Under the pieces are notes generated by a model. The model made no database searches. It was not told the origin of the DNA and was given only the letters and a program-made list of their open reading frames with translations. A DNA stretch of 32,089 nucleotides, taken from contig JAFWVV010000084.1 of NCBI GenBank assembly GCA_017518225.1, positions 1 to 32,089 of the forward strand. Reading direction: 5' to 3'. The DNA is from Oscillospiraceae bacterium (lineage in GTDB: Bacteria > Bacillota > Clostridia > Oscillospirales > Oscillospiraceae). A program made the translations under genes and the position numbers. This document shows, piece after piece, positions 7,466 to 16,084 of this stretch (the stretch's first letter is position 1; every line of letters begins with the position of its first letter).

Positions 7466-7482
7466 TCTTAATCATTCTTAAT
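7466..7482 (+). promoter_or_regulatory. Two TCTTAAT direct repeats spaced by one helical turn
   Basis: TCTTAAT at 7466-7472 recurs exactly at 7476-7482, a 10-base period, and ends 11 bases before the -35 of the next gene. Paired direct repeats on the same DNA face just upstream of a weak -35 are typical of activator sites for OmpR/PhoB-family response regulators. The regulator itself is not in this window. Confidence 0.4.
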
Positions 7483-7493
7483 GCCCTCGCCGC

Positions 7494-7522
7494 TTGTATT
7501 TCTCGAAACGCTTCGCTATAAT
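7494..7522 (+). promoter_or_regulatory. Promoter of the MBG-domain surface protein
   Basis: TTGTAT at 7494-7499 and a perfect TATAAT at 7517-7522 are 17 bases apart, 57 bases before the ATG. The -35 is only a partial match, consistent with a need for an activator. The rest of 7357-7493 holds no gene; a lone TTGACA at 7388 has no good -10 partner. Confidence 0.65.
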
Positions 7523-7579
7523 AAAAGCACAAAACGACAGGAAGCTTTTTAACCTGCTTTCATTCCGAGGTGTTGTACC

Positions 7580-10252
7580 ATGATGAAAAATCGCAAAAAT
7601 CTGTTCAGTTTTCTGCTCGCGCTGCTTTTGCTCTGGCAGACCGGCGGCGCAGCTTTCCCCGGCGTCTATGCGCTTGACGCAAAAGCGGAAGCGCCGGCGG
7701 ATGATGCAGAGCTTGCGCTCTCTCTGTTCGCCCCGGTCTACGAGACCGATGAGGACGGCAAAGAACAGCGCAAACTCGACGAAAAGAATCAGCCTGTCTA
7801 CGAGCTTGTGTCAGACGCAGAAGAGGCTTTCGGAGAAAGCTGTGGGCTGACCATCAGCGTCAAAGGCAAAGATGAGGCGCAGAAAGCCGCCAAAAAGAAC
7901 AGCGATAACGAGCCGGAGCTCTCTCTGCTTGTCACGCTCAAGGAACTGCGCGACAAGGGGCTTTACATTCTCCCGCCCGCCGGTCATTATCTGCGCGAGA
8001 TCTTTTTGACTCTTCCCGGGGAAAAGCCGGACGCCAAAACGCTCAATCTCTGTGCGCTGGCCGAGGCCGATCCCAAAAACGCATCCGTCTATCTGCCCGC
8101 AGAGATTTTTGCGGAAGACTACGAGAACGAAGACCTTGACGAGCCGATCTTCCCGGCTGTCTCCGACAGCTATCTGCTGAGTCTGCGCTTTGAGCGGCTG
8201 GATGAAGAGGCCGAGATCCGCGTGATCTATCTGCCCGGCGAGGCTGCGCTCTCCGGCGAGCTGGTGGAGGGCGGCAACGACTTTATTCATTCCGATGACG
8301 GTAAACACACTGTGCTTCCCCTGCTGGACGAACAGCTTCAAGCGGCAAACGATCAGCAGTTGGTTTTTAAAGGCTGGCTGATGTTCTACACCAATGCCGA
8401 GAACGACCCGTCCGCCGACCATGATGACAAGGACGCTTTCGTTCCGCAGCCCAACGGGTCCTCCGTAGAGGTCGAAGCCGGCACAGCCATTGCCCCGTAT
8501 ATGTCTTGTTTTATGATCGCGCAGTGGGATACTGTCGAGCCCGATCCGACGCCTACGCCGGAACCGATGCCGACGCCTACCCCGGAGCCCACGCCGACGC
8601 CTACCCCGGAGCCCACGCCGACGCCTACCCCGGAGCCCACGCCGACACCCACGCCGGAGCCCACGCCGACGCCTACCCCGGAACCCACGCCGACGCCTAC
8701 CCCGGAACCCACGCCGACGCCTACCCCGGAACCGACGCCAACGCCTGCACCCACACCGACGCCGACGCCTGCACCCACACCGACGCCGACGCCTGCACCC
8801 ACACCGACGCCAACGCCTGCACCTACCCCGACACCGACGCCTGCACCCACCCCGACGCCGACGCCTACCCCGGAGCCCGCGCCGACGCCTGCGCCTACCC
8901 CCACGCCGACGCCTGCGCCCACACCGACGCCGATTCCCGTACCGACGCCCGTTCCCACTCCTGTGCCGAGCGCGATTCCCACACCCACGCCGACTATGGC
9001 GCCGCTGTCTCTGCAGCTTCACCTGAAGCCCGGCACAGCAGTCGAAAGACCCTATGACGGAACGCCGTTTAAGCTCACTGCTGATGACTTCCTGTTGACG
9101 GGTCTGCCCGGCAACGGCAGCTATTCGCTGGAGCTGCGCGCCGCTTCTGATCCGGTCAAGGCCGGCGAAAGCACTACGCTGACGGTTACTGTAAAGAGCG
9201 CACAGGCCGACGGCAAAACGCTTGACGCCGCCGCCTATGTCTGTGAGCCGCTAAACGTCACCCTGCGCGTTGTCAAACGCGACATCAACGTCAGTGCAAG
9301 CGCCGAAAAGGTTTACGACGGAGAGGCTTTGACGCTGACAACAGCCGGCAGCCCAAGCTATAGCAGCGGCGCAAACGAGCTTCTGCCCGGTCACCGCATT
9401 ACCGCAGCCTCCAGCGCAGCCTCCCAGACAGAAGCCGGCACTTCCAGCGCGGCAATCGACCCGGGCAGCGTCAAAATCGTTGACGCCTCCGGCAGCGACG
9501 TCACGGACTGCTACAACGTCATCGCCGGCAGCGCCGCGCTGACGGTCACGCGCCGCCCGCTCACCATCCGCACCTCCAGCGCCATCAAGGTCTATGACGG
9601 TTCGCCGCTGACCGACCATACAGCGCCACAGGTCACGGGTCTGCTTCGCGGCCACCGCCTGCCCATCACCTTTACCGGCAAGCAGGAAAAGGTCGGCAGT
9701 TCGGACAACAGCATCAAAACCGACGTCAAGATTACCTATGAGGACGCCGACGTTACGAAGAACTACGACATTCGTTTTGAGTTTGGTACGCTGACCGTAC
9801 TCAAGGCCAACGCTCTTGACTTCATCAAGGGCAGCGGCAAGGATCTGAGTCTGCATCTGGACGTCGATTACGGCGATTTCCGCGACGTGCTCGTGGACGG
9901 CGCGATCCTGCGAAGCGACGCCTACACCAGCGCCTCCGGCAGCACCGTAATCACGCTGAAAAGCAGCTATCTTGAAACCTTGAGCCTCGGCGATCACAGC
10001 GTCACCGTACGCTTCAAGGACGCCAACGACATGAAGCTGAACTTCTCGGTGCGCCGCGCCGGCGATGAGCGAAAAACACCCGCGACCGGCGATGACGCCA
10101 AGCTCGGCCTGTATCTGGCTCTCGGCGGCGGCTCGCTCGGTATCATTGGCGCGCTGGCCTACTTCCTCTACCGCAGCAAAAAGCAGGAGAAGCAGGCTAA
10201 AACCAAAGCAAAAGCCAAGCATAAACACAGTCGTACCAATTCCTCTCAATAA
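7580..10252 (+). CDS. Large cell-surface protein: Pro/Thr/Glu stalk, MBG-like domains, sortase-like C-terminus
   Basis: The protein has 890 residues. A signal peptide covers about residues 1-33. Residues 35-320 form an acidic N-terminal domain that I do not recognise. Residues 321-474 are a tandem PTPEPTPTP stalk that changes to TPAPTPTP. After it come three MBG-like (YDG) modules, each opening with a tyrosine-aspartate-glycine signature: [22 protein letters not shown] and [11 protein letters not shown]. The C-terminus has TPATG at residues 833-837, a hydrophobic segment at about 842-864 and a basic tail. This resembles an LPXTG-type sorting signal, but the tail is about 26 residues, longer than usual, so plain membrane anchoring is possible. 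The likely role is a wall-spanning adhesin or surface-layer component; its partner is unknown. No sortase gene is in the window. Confidence 0.82.
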   Translation: MMKNRKNLFSFLLALLLLWQTGGAAFPGVYALDAKAEAPADDAELALSLFAPVYETDEDGKEQRKLDEKNQPVYELVSDAEEAFGESCGLTISVKGKDEAQKAAKKNSDNEPELSLLVTLKELRDKGLYILPPAGHYLREIFLTLPGEKPDAKTLNLCALAEADPKNASVYLPAEIFAEDYENEDLDEPIFPAVSDSYLLSLRFERLDEEAEIRVIYLPGEAALSGELVEGGNDFIHSDDGKHTVLPLLDEQLQAANDQQLVFKGWLMFYTNAENDPSADHDDKDAFVPQPNGSSVEVEAGTAIAPYMSCFMIAQWDTVEPDPTPTPEPMPTPTPEPTPTPTPEPTPTPTPEPTPTPTPEPTPTPTPEPTPTPTPEPTPTPTPEPTPTPAPTPTPTPAPTPTPTPAPTPTPTPAPTPTPTPAPTPTPTPTPEPAPTPAPTPTPTPAPTPTPIPVPTPVPTPVPSAIPTPTPTMAPLSLQLHLKPGTAVERPYDGTPFKLTADDFLLTGLPGNGSYSLELRAASDPVKAGESTTLTVTVKSAQADGKTLDAAAYVCEPLNVTLRVVKRDINVSASAEKVYDGEALTLTTAGSPSYSSGANELLPGHRITAASSAASQTEAGTSSAAIDPGSVKIVDASGSDVTDCYNVIAGSAALTVTRRPLTIRTSSAIKVYDGSPLTDHTAPQVTGLLRGHRLPITFTGKQEKVGSSDNSIKTDVKITYEDADVTKNYDIRFEFGTLTVLKANALDFIKGSGKDLSLHLDVDYGDFRDVLVDGAILRSDAYTSASGSTVITLKSSYLETLSLGDHSVTVRFKDANDMKLNFSVRRAGDERKTPATGDDAKLGLYLALGGGSLGIIGALAYFLYRSKKQEKQAKTKAKAKHKHSRTNSSQ
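8540..8998 (+). repeat. Low-complexity tandem repeat coding for the PT/PE/PA stalk
   Basis: About 460 bases are built from near-identical units of 24 bases (code for PTPTPEPT) that pass into 18-24-base units coding for PTPTPAPT. Neighbouring units are identical or differ by one third-position base (ACC/ACG, CCC/CCG). All lengths keep the frame, so loss or gain of units by slippage would change only stalk length. Both other-strand and other-frame readings stay open here because of the repeat. Confidence 0.9.
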
Positions 10253-10276
10253 ATAAAACCAATAAATAAAACAGCA

Positions 10277-10310
10277 CGAAGCCCCGGATCACAAAGGATC
10301 CGGGGCTTCG
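10277..10310. terminator. Strong hairpin between convergent surface-protein and rpsU genes
   Basis: A perfect 14-bp stem (10277-10290 with 10297-10310) with a 6-base loop begins 24 bases after the surface-protein stop. The plus-strand trailer is TCTGTCTGTT and the minus-strand trailer is TGCTGTTTTATTT, so it may work in both directions. Confidence 0.75.
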
Positions 10311-10424
10311 TCTGTCTGTTGGCGTTTCTATATTTTCAGCCGCAGCATCGTATGACAGTCTACTCACGCCTGTTTTTCATATATGACAATACAATCTTCC
10401 ATACAAATGCTTGCTCGTTTCGAC

Positions 10425-10466
10425 AAAAAGAAAGAAAAGCGGCGCTTCCTGTAGAAGTGCCGCTTT
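10425..10466 (-). terminator. Terminator of rpsU
   Basis: On the minus strand, starting 9 bases after the rpsU stop, AAAGCGGC (10466-10459) pairs with GCCGCTTT (10443-10436). An inner CTTC/GAAG pairing encloses a 5-base loop. A T-rich run (TTCTTTCTTTTTG) follows. Confidence 0.85.
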
Positions 10467-10475
10467 CGGTGCTTT

Positions 10476-10661
10476 TCAGTTGTAGCGCTTGTTCTTGTTC
10501 TTGCGGGCTGCCTCGGATTTCTTGCGGCGCTTGACGCTGGGGCTCTGGTAGTACTCCTTCTTGCGGAGATCGGCCAGAACGCCGGACTTGGCGCAGCTGC
10601 GCTTAAATCTCTTGAGCGCATTGTCCAGAGACTCATTCTCCTTGACGTAGATTTCAGACAT
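10476..10661 (-). CDS. rpsU: 30S ribosomal protein S21
   Basis: A 61-residue, highly basic protein beginning [20 protein letters not shown], the typical S21 start, and ending with a Lys/Arg-rich tail ([17 protein letters not shown]). S21 binds the 30S platform near the anti-Shine-Dalgarno region and assists initiation on mRNAs. GGAGGGAGGG lies just before the ATG. It follows leuS but has a near-consensus promoter of its own and its own terminator, so it can be expressed as a single gene. Confidence 0.96.
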   Translation of the reverse strand: MSEIYVKENESLDNALKRFKRSCAKSGVLADLRKKEYYQSPSVKRRKKSEAARKNKNKRYN

Positions 10662-10727
10662 TTATTTCCCTCCCTCCAAATACGCCTGCGGCGCTGTAAG
10701 GGCCACGAATTGGCTTTTAACGTGGGT

Positions 10728-10756
10728 ATTATACTTTTATTTCCCCCGTTTGTCAA
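10728..10756 (-). promoter_or_regulatory. Promoter of rpsU
   Basis: On the minus strand a perfect TTGACA (10756-10751) and a perfect TATAAT (10733-10728) are separated by 17 bases. It is the strongest-looking promoter in the window and starts 4 bases past the leuS stop codon. The leader to the rpsU ATG is about 60 bases and includes a small GCCA/TGGC stem near 10702-10714. Confidence 0.9.
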
Positions 10757-10759
10757 CTG

Positions 10760-13267
10760 TTACTTTGCGGGTTTGACAATCAAATTAATCAACTTGTTTT
10801 TGACCACGATCGTCTTGACCAGTTCCATGCCATCGAGATAACGCTGCACCTTGTGGTCGGCACAGGCAGCCGCAATAACGTCCTCGTCGGGCGCGTCGGC
10901 CGCAAGGCGGATCGTGGAGCGCAGCTTGCCGTTGACCTGCACCGCCATCTCGCGCACGGCGTCCTGCGTCTTGGCCTCGTCGTAGACCGGCCAGGACATC
11001 TGCATCGCCATCTTCCCGTAGCGCGCGGCGTAGCCGCCGAGCTCCCACATCTCCTCCGCCAGATGCGGCACAAAGGGGCTGAGCAGCAGGATCAGCGGCT
11101 CCAGATCCCCACGGCTCAGGCCACGGCTGTAGAAGTCGTTGACCAGCGCCATCATCGCAGCAATCGCCGTGTTCATTTTCAGGGTGTTGATGTCCTCGGT
11201 GACCTTTTTGATGGTCTTGTGGATGGCGCTCTCGTTTTCCGGCGTGACGGCGGCGGAATCCTTGGCCATCTCCAGCAGATTCCAGCAGCGATCGAGGAAA
11301 CGCTTGGCGCCCTTGACCGCCTCGTCCGACCAGGTAGCCGTCTTCTCAAAATCCCCGATGAACATGATGTAGAGCCGCATGGTGTCTGCGCCGTAGGCCT
11401 TGACCACATCGTCTGGATTGACGACGTTGCCCAAAGACTTCGACATCTTGACCGCCGGGCGCGTCGCCTGATTGCCGTACTTGTCCAGCAGCGCCTGCTT
11501 CTCCTCCTCGGTCTCGACGTTGCCGACGTAGTGCGGGTTCTTGCCGAGGATCATGCCGTGGCTGGTGCGCTTGGCATAGGGCTCCTTGGTATGAACGACG
11601 CCGATATCGTAAAGGAACTTGTGCCAGAAGCGGCTGTAAAGCAAATGGAGCGTCGTGTGCTCCATGCCGCCGTTGTACCAGTCTACCGGGCCCCAATATT
11701 CCTCGGCCGGTTTGCCGACAGGCTCATGTTCGTTGTGCGGATCCATATAGCGCAGATAGTACCAGCTCGAGCCCGCCCACTGGGGCATGGTGTCCGTCTC
11801 GCGCCGGGCCGGGCCGCCGCAGCAGGGGCAGGTGGTGTTGACCCAGTCGCTCATCTTGCTCAGAGGCGACTCGCCGTCGTCGGTTAACTCATAGGAATCG
11901 ACCTGCGGCAGCAGCAGCGGCAGCTCGCTCTCCGGCAGGGGCACCCAGCCGCACTTGTCGCAGTGCACCAGCGGAATCGGCTCGCCCCAGTAGCGCTGAC
12001 GGGAGAACACCCAGTCGCGCAGCTTATAGTTGACCTTTTCCCGTCCGATCCCCTGTTCCTCCAGCCACTTGGTGATGGCCGGGATGGCCTCCTTGACGGT
12101 CATGCCGTCCAAAAAGCCGGAATTGACCATGATGCCCGTGTCGTCCTTGAGTGTAAAGGCAGCTTCTTCTACATTACCGCCCTTGACGACCTCAATAATC
12201 TCACAGCCGAATTTCCGGGCAAAGGCCCAGTCGCGCTCGTCGTGCGCGGGCACGGCCATGATCGCGCCGGTGCCGTAGGTGACCAGTACGTAGTCGGAGA
12301 TAAAGATGGGGATCTCGCGGCCGTTGACGGGGTTGATGCCGCGCACGCCCTCGAGGCGCACACCGGTCTTGTCCTTGTTGAGCTCGGCACGCTCAAAATC
12401 GGACTTGCGGGCCGCCTCCTCCACGTAGGCCAAAACCGCCTCGCGGTTTTCGATCCGGTCCATCCACTTTTTCACGTAGGGATGCTCCGGCGCGAGCACC
12501 ATATAGGTCGCGCCGAAGAGCGTGTCCGGGCGCGTGGTGAACACCAGCAGCTCGTCGCCGGCGGTGGTCTGGAACTTGAGCTCCGCGCCGGTGGAGCGGC
12601 CGATCCAGTTGATCTGCTGCGCCTTGACGCGGTCAATGAAGTCCATACCGTCCAGATCGTCGATCAGACGCTGGGCATACTTCGTGATACCGAGCATCCA
12701 CTGGCTCTTTTCCCGGCGAACGACCTCGCTGCCGCAGCGCTCGCACACGCCCTCGACCACTTCCTCGTTGGCCAGCACGCATTTGCAGCTGGTGCACCAG
12801 TTGACGGGCATCGTGGTCTTATAGGCCAAGCCCTTTTTATACAGCTGCAGGAAGATCCACTGCGTCCACTTATAGTAACTCGGATCGGTGGTGTCCACCA
12901 CGCGATCCCAGTCGAAGCCATAGCCGAGCATCTTGAGCTGGCGGGTAAAGTTTTCAATGTTGCGCTTGGTGACGATCGCAGGGTGGATGTGGTTTTTGAT
13001 AGCAAAGTTCTCCGTCGGCAGACCAAAGGCGTCGTAGCCGATCGGGAAAAGAACATTATAGCCCTCCATGCGTTTTTTACGCGTGATGATATCCAGCGCC
13101 GTATAGGGGCGCGGATGACCCACGTGCAGACCGGCGGCGCTGGGGTACGGAAATTCCACCAGGCCGTAGAACTTTGGCTTGTTGCTGCCCGTCTCGGCGG
13201 CATAGGGTTTTACCTGCTCCCAGTGTTCCTGCCATTTCTTTTCAATGGCAGCAAAATCATATTTCAT
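10760..13267 (-). CDS. leuS: Leucyl-tRNA synthetase
   Basis: The 835-residue class I synthetase charges tRNA-Leu in the cytosol. The HIGH motif appears as HVGH at residues 48-51 within [20 protein letters not shown], and the KMSKS motif near residue 607 ([12 protein letters not shown]). Between them lie a zinc-ribbon ([22 protein letters not shown]) and the CP1 editing domain with a threonine-rich stretch ([13 protein letters not shown]) that hydrolyses mischarged tRNA. The length is in the family range (about 800-870). GAGAGGGAT precedes the ATG. It is the last gene of the long minus-strand cluster, 55 bases after rsfS. No T-box leader is visible in that gap; the only structure is a 7-bp hairpin. 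Confidence 0.98.
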   Translation of the reverse strand: MKYDFAAIEKKWQEHWEQVKPYAAETGSNKPKFYGLVEFPYPSAAGLHVGHPRPYTALDIITRKKRMEGYNVLFPIGYDAFGLPTENFAIKNHIHPAIVTKRNIENFTRQLKMLGYGFDWDRVVDTTDPSYYKWTQWIFLQLYKKGLAYKTTMPVNWCTSCKCVLANEEVVEGVCERCGSEVVRREKSQWMLGITKYAQRLIDDLDGMDFIDRVKAQQINWIGRSTGAELKFQTTAGDELLVFTTRPDTLFGATYMVLAPEHPYVKKWMDRIENREAVLAYVEEAARKSDFERAELNKDKTGVRLEGVRGINPVNGREIPIFISDYVLVTYGTGAIMAVPAHDERDWAFARKFGCEIIEVVKGGNVEEAAFTLKDDTGIMVNSGFLDGMTVKEAIPAITKWLEEQGIGREKVNYKLRDWVFSRQRYWGEPIPLVHCDKCGWVPLPESELPLLLPQVDSYELTDDGESPLSKMSDWVNTTCPCCGGPARRETDTMPQWAGSSWYYLRYMDPHNEHEPVGKPAEEYWGPVDWYNGGMEHTTLHLLYSRFWHKFLYDIGVVHTKEPYAKRTSHGMILGKNPHYVGNVETEEEKQALLDKYGNQATRPAVKMSKSLGNVVNPDDVVKAYGADTMRLYIMFIGDFEKTATWSDEAVKGAKRFLDRCWNLLEMAKDSAAVTPENESAIHKTIKKVTEDINTLKMNTAIAAMMALVNDFYSRGLSRGDLEPLILLLSPFVPHLAEEMWELGGYAARYGKMAMQMSWPVYDEAKTQDAVREMAVQVNGKLRSTIRLAADAPDEDVIAAACADHKVQRYLDGMELVKTIVVKNKLINLIVKPAK

Positions 13268-13303
13268 CTTGTTATCCCTCTCTTCTGTTAATAAAGCTCC
13301 GTG

Positions 13304-13321
13304 GCCCCGGTTGTCCGGGGC
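13304..13321 (-). other. Small GC-rich hairpin between rsfS and leuS
   Basis: GCCCCGG (13304-13310) pairs with CCGGGGC (13315-13321) around a TTGT loop, directly after the rsfS stop. There is no T run behind it, so it is more likely an RNA-stability or partial read-through element than a full terminator. Confidence 0.45.
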
Positions 13322-13322
13322 T

Positions 13323-13673
13323 TCATAGGGATGAGGGATCCACCGCCTCCGCGTCGCTCCACAGGCGCTCGATATCGTAGAATTTTCTCGCCTCGTCGGT
13401 GAAAATATGCACGATCACGCTGCCAAAGTCCATCAGCACCCAGATATCCGAGCGAAGGCCCTCGCGGCGCATCGGCGGCTCGCCGGCCTCAGACAGCTGC
13501 TTGTCCACCTCGTCCACCAGCGCCTTGACGTGAGTGCTGGAGCTGCCGTTGCAGATCACAAAATAGTCGGCCAGCACAGTCTGCGCCTCGGTCTTCAAAA
13601 CCTTGACGTCAATTGCTTTCTTGTCGTCCAGCGCCTTTGCGGCGACCTTGGCGATTTCTCTCGGTGTCATCAT
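13323..13673 (-). CDS. rsfS: Ribosomal silencing factor RsfS (YbeB/Iojap)
   Basis: Starting at the first of two adjacent ATGs (13673), 8 bases after GGGGG, the protein has 116 residues, the normal size for RsfS. Family signatures are [59 protein letters not shown] and [13 protein letters not shown]. RsfS binds L14 on the large subunit and blocks joining of the subunits when nutrients are scarce. It follows the nadD-yqeK fusion with a 5-base gap. The nadD-yqeK-rsfS order is conserved in Firmicutes. An in-frame upstream extension overlaps nadD-yqeK and is not needed. Confidence 0.95.
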   Translation of the reverse strand: MMTPREIAKVAAKALDDKKAIDVKVLKTEAQTVLADYFVICNGSSSTHVKALVDEVDKQLSEAGEPPMRREGLRSDIWVLMDFGSVIVHIFTDEARKFYDIERLWSDAEAVDPSSL

Positions 13674-13678
13674 CTTTT

Positions 13679-14851
13679 TTACCCCCTGTTTGTCCTCTCT
13701 TGATAGTATTCCATCGCCCGCTGCGTCACCGGGCAGGGTGTTTCTCCCCGCTCCAGAATATAGCGAAGCGTCATTTCCAATGCGAAGGCCATCGCGCGAT
13801 CCAGATCGGTTTCCGCCAGCCGCCGTGCCTCCTGTACGCCGGGAAAATTCCGCGTCGGCTCGATGTAATCCGCCAGCCAGACGATCTTTTCCAGCCTTGT
13901 CATATCCGGCCTTCCCGTGCAGTGCCAGCGGATCGCGTCCCGGACCGCGCCGCAGACGCCGAAGCACTTCTCCGCAAGGGCAGCGCCGGTGATCGCGTGC
14001 AGCACCGCCGGGCATTCCCGCTCTGTGTCCTCCAGCGCCAAAGCTTCGTCTTCACAGAGCGCAAACTGCGCCTCTGGATCCAGCCTCTTGGTAATATCGT
14101 GCAGGATCGCAGCCTCCGCCGCCAGCTCGGGGTCTTCCCCCCAGCGCATAGCGAGCGAGACAGCCTCTCCCTCGCACCCGCTCACATGGGCGATGCGCTT
14201 CGGCTCGAGCATTGCGTAGGCCATCTCACGCAGCCAGGCCAGCTCCGGCTGAGCGCCGTACCAACGGCGGCGGATGATCTCCTCATAGGCGGCCCGGGTC
14301 AGTCCATCCCTCCCCAGGCGGCGCGGCAACAGCTCCCGCAGCTCGCCGGAGCTGATCTCGATCGGCTCATGCGGCACGATCTCGACCGAAGCGTTATACA
14401 GGCTGCGCAGTGCCGCCGCCTTCTCCTCGATCAAGCCGCGCTCATCCCCCGCGCGGCAGAGAACCGCAACGGTGCACTGCTCCAGCAGATAGCTGAAGCG
14501 ATACCATTGATCGATGCACAGCAACATATCGGTGCCCACGATCAACAGCAGTTCGTCCTGCGGATACAGTGCGCGAAGCTGTTCCACCGTGTCAGCGGTA
14601 TAGCTCGCGCCCGCGCGCTGGATCTCGATATCGGAGACCTCCAGACCCGGGATGCCGGCAAAGCTCAGCTCGCAGAGCTGAAACCGATCCTCTGCCGAAG
14701 GACTGTCCTCCGGCAGAGCCTTATGGGGAGGCAGGCGATCCGGGATGATCAGCAAACGGTCGGACTGCAGCTTCTCTGTCACGGTGAGCGCGGCTGCACG
14801 GTGACCAAGATGCGGCGGGTTGAAGCTGCCGCCGTAGATGGCTGTTTTCAT
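13679..14851 (-). CDS. nadD: Fused nicotinate-nucleotide adenylyltransferase (NadD) and YqeK-type HD hydrolase
   Basis: This 390-residue protein joins two enzymes that are separate genes in Bacillus. Residues 1-195 are NadD: GGSFNPPHLGH (7-17) is the nucleotidyl-transferase motif and IEISSGELR (165-173) is the second nucleotide-binding motif. It makes nicotinate adenine dinucleotide from NaMN and ATP. From about residue 205 it is a YqeK HD domain: His222 (in AHVSGCE), the HD pair His251-Asp252 (ILHDITK), then a histidine in LHAITG and RWHCTG. YqeK family proteins hydrolyse diadenosine tetraphosphate. No stop or frameshift lies between the halves. The ATG overlaps the yhbY stop (ATGA). The fusion could couple NAD synthesis with removal of adenylated by-products; this is inference. 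Confidence 0.93.
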   Translation of the reverse strand: MKTAIYGGSFNPPHLGHRAAALTVTEKLQSDRLLIIPDRLPPHKALPEDSPSAEDRFQLCELSFAGIPGLEVSDIEIQRAGASYTADTVEQLRALYPQDELLLIVGTDMLLCIDQWYRFSYLLEQCTVAVLCRAGDERGLIEEKAAALRSLYNASVEIVPHEPIEISSGELRELLPRRLGRDGLTRAAYEEIIRRRWYGAQPELAWLREMAYAMLEPKRIAHVSGCEGEAVSLAMRWGEDPELAAEAAILHDITKRLDPEAQFALCEDEALALEDTERECPAVLHAITGAALAEKCFGVCGAVRDAIRWHCTGRPDMTRLEKIVWLADYIEPTRNFPGVQEARRLAETDLDRAMAFALEMTLRYILERGETPCPVTQRAMEYYQERTNRG

Positions 14852-15159
14852 TTCTTCTTTTTATCCTTGACCAATTCTATTTTCGGCTCTTTTTCGTTTC
14901 TTTTATACAGCACGAACTTTGTGCCGATGACCTGCACCTGCTCGGCCTTGCAGGCCGCGGCCAGCGCGTCGCAGGCCTCGCGCGCCGTGAGCATGGAGTT
15001 TTCCAGCACCCGCCCTTTGACGAGTTCGCGCGCGGTAAGCGCCTGCCTGACCGACTCGATCAGATTGTCGTTGATGCCGCCCTTGCCCACCTGAATGATG
15101 GTATCCTCGGCGGCGGCAAGACCGCGCAGCTGGGATCGCTGCTTACTGGTAATTGGCAT
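14848..15159 (-). CDS. yhbY: YhbY/CRM-domain RNA-binding protein
   Basis: A 103-residue basic protein starting at an ATG after AAAGGAG. The CRM fold signature is clear: LTSKQR-like start (PITSKQRSQLRGLA), IIQVGKGGINDNLIESVRQAL with the GxxG loop, then ELVKGRVLENS and VIGTKFVLYKRN. Members bind pre-50S ribosomes and help assembly. The C-terminus is a lysine tail (KDKKKK). It lies 12 bases after ftsY and overlaps nadD-yqeK by 4 bases, so translational coupling is likely. Confidence 0.93.
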   Translation of the reverse strand: MPITSKQRSQLRGLAAAEDTIIQVGKGGINDNLIESVRQALTARELVKGRVLENSMLTAREACDALAAACKAEQVQVIGTKFVLYKRNEKEPKIELVKDKKKK

Positions 15160-15171
15160 AAGTATTCTCCT

Positions 15172-16080
15172 TTACGATTGAAACAGTGCGGTGACAAAAT
15201 TACCGCGATCAAAGGGGATCAGATCGTCGATCCCCTCGCCGACGCCCACGTACTTGACCGGAAGCTTCAGCTCGTCGGCAATGGCAAAGACGATGCCGCC
15301 CTTGGCCGTGCCGTCAAGCTTGGTGAGAACGATGCCGGTCAGTCCGGCGGTATCCAGAAACTGCTTTGCCTGGATCAGTCCGTTCTGCCCGGTGGTCGCG
15401 TCGAGCACCATCAGGGTCTCGACGTCCGCCTCCGGCAGCTCACGGTCGATGATGCGGCGGATCTTCGCCAGCTCGTTCATCAGGTTCTGCTTGTTGTGCA
15501 GTCGTCCGGCCGTGTCGATGATGACCACGTCCGTGCCGCGCGCCTTGGCCGCGCACAGACCGTCATACACCACGGCGGCCGGGTCGCTCCCCTCCTCATG
15601 GCGCACGATCTCCGCACCGGCGCGCTCGGCCCATACGGCGAGCTGATCGGCGGCGGCAGCGCGGAAGGTATCGCCCGCGCACAGCAGCACCCGCTTTCCC
15701 TCGCCGACAAGCTGATGGGCGAGCTTGCCGATCGTCGTGGTCTTGCCCACGCCGTTGACGCCGACCATCAAGATCACCGAAGGCTTCGTCTCCAGCTTCA
15801 GCGCCGCGTCGCCAACCTGCAGTTGCTCGCTCATCAGCTCAACAAGGCCCTCGCGCGCCTCATGCCCCTTGCGAAAGCGCTTTTCCCAGGTCAGGCGCTT
15901 CATGCCCTTGACAAGCTTTTCCGCCGTGGCGGCGCCGACGTCGGAGAGCACCAAAAGCTCCTCCAGATCGTCGTAAAAATCCTCGTCGTCCGGCGCGTAG
16001 TCCTGAAACAGCGCCTCCAGCTCCTGCATGTTTTTCCGGGTCTTCGTCAGCCCGGAGAAAATCTTATCGAAAAAGCCCAT
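15172..16080 (-). CDS. ftsY: Signal recognition particle receptor FtsY
   Basis: A 302-residue SRP-type GTPase. The N domain (residues 1-95) is helical. The G domain has GVNGVGKTTTIGKLA (107-121, P-loop), DTFRAAAADQL (G2 region), DTAGRLHNK (G3) and TKLDGTAKGG (G4). The C-terminus has KLPVKYVGVGEGIDDLIPF, the ending typical of FtsY. The acidic A domain of the E. coli protein is absent, as usual in Firmicutes. It docks ribosome-nascent chain-SRP complexes at the membrane for co-translational insertion. It starts 4 bases after the smc stop, and GAGGGAT overlaps the end of smc, so the two are tightly coupled. Confidence 0.97.
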   Translation of the reverse strand: MGFFDKIFSGLTKTRKNMQELEALFQDYAPDDEDFYDDLEELLVLSDVGAATAEKLVKGMKRLTWEKRFRKGHEAREGLVELMSEQLQVGDAALKLETKPSVILMVGVNGVGKTTTIGKLAHQLVGEGKRVLLCAGDTFRAAAADQLAVWAERAGAEIVRHEEGSDPAAVVYDGLCAAKARGTDVVIIDTAGRLHNKQNLMNELAKIRRIIDRELPEADVETLMVLDATTGQNGLIQAKQFLDTAGLTGIVLTKLDGTAKGGIVFAIADELKLPVKYVGVGEGIDDLIPFDRGNFVTALFQS

Positions 16081-16084
16081 GTTT

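Noticed and set aside
8386..8988. Minus-strand [13 protein letters not shown] frame and a plus-strand ADAYPG-rich frame
   Set aside because: Both are shadow readings of the Pro/Thr/Glu stalk repeat in other frames.
13268..13322. T-box leader before leuS
   Set aside because: The gap is 55 bases with one short hairpin; no T-box sequence or specifier loop fits.
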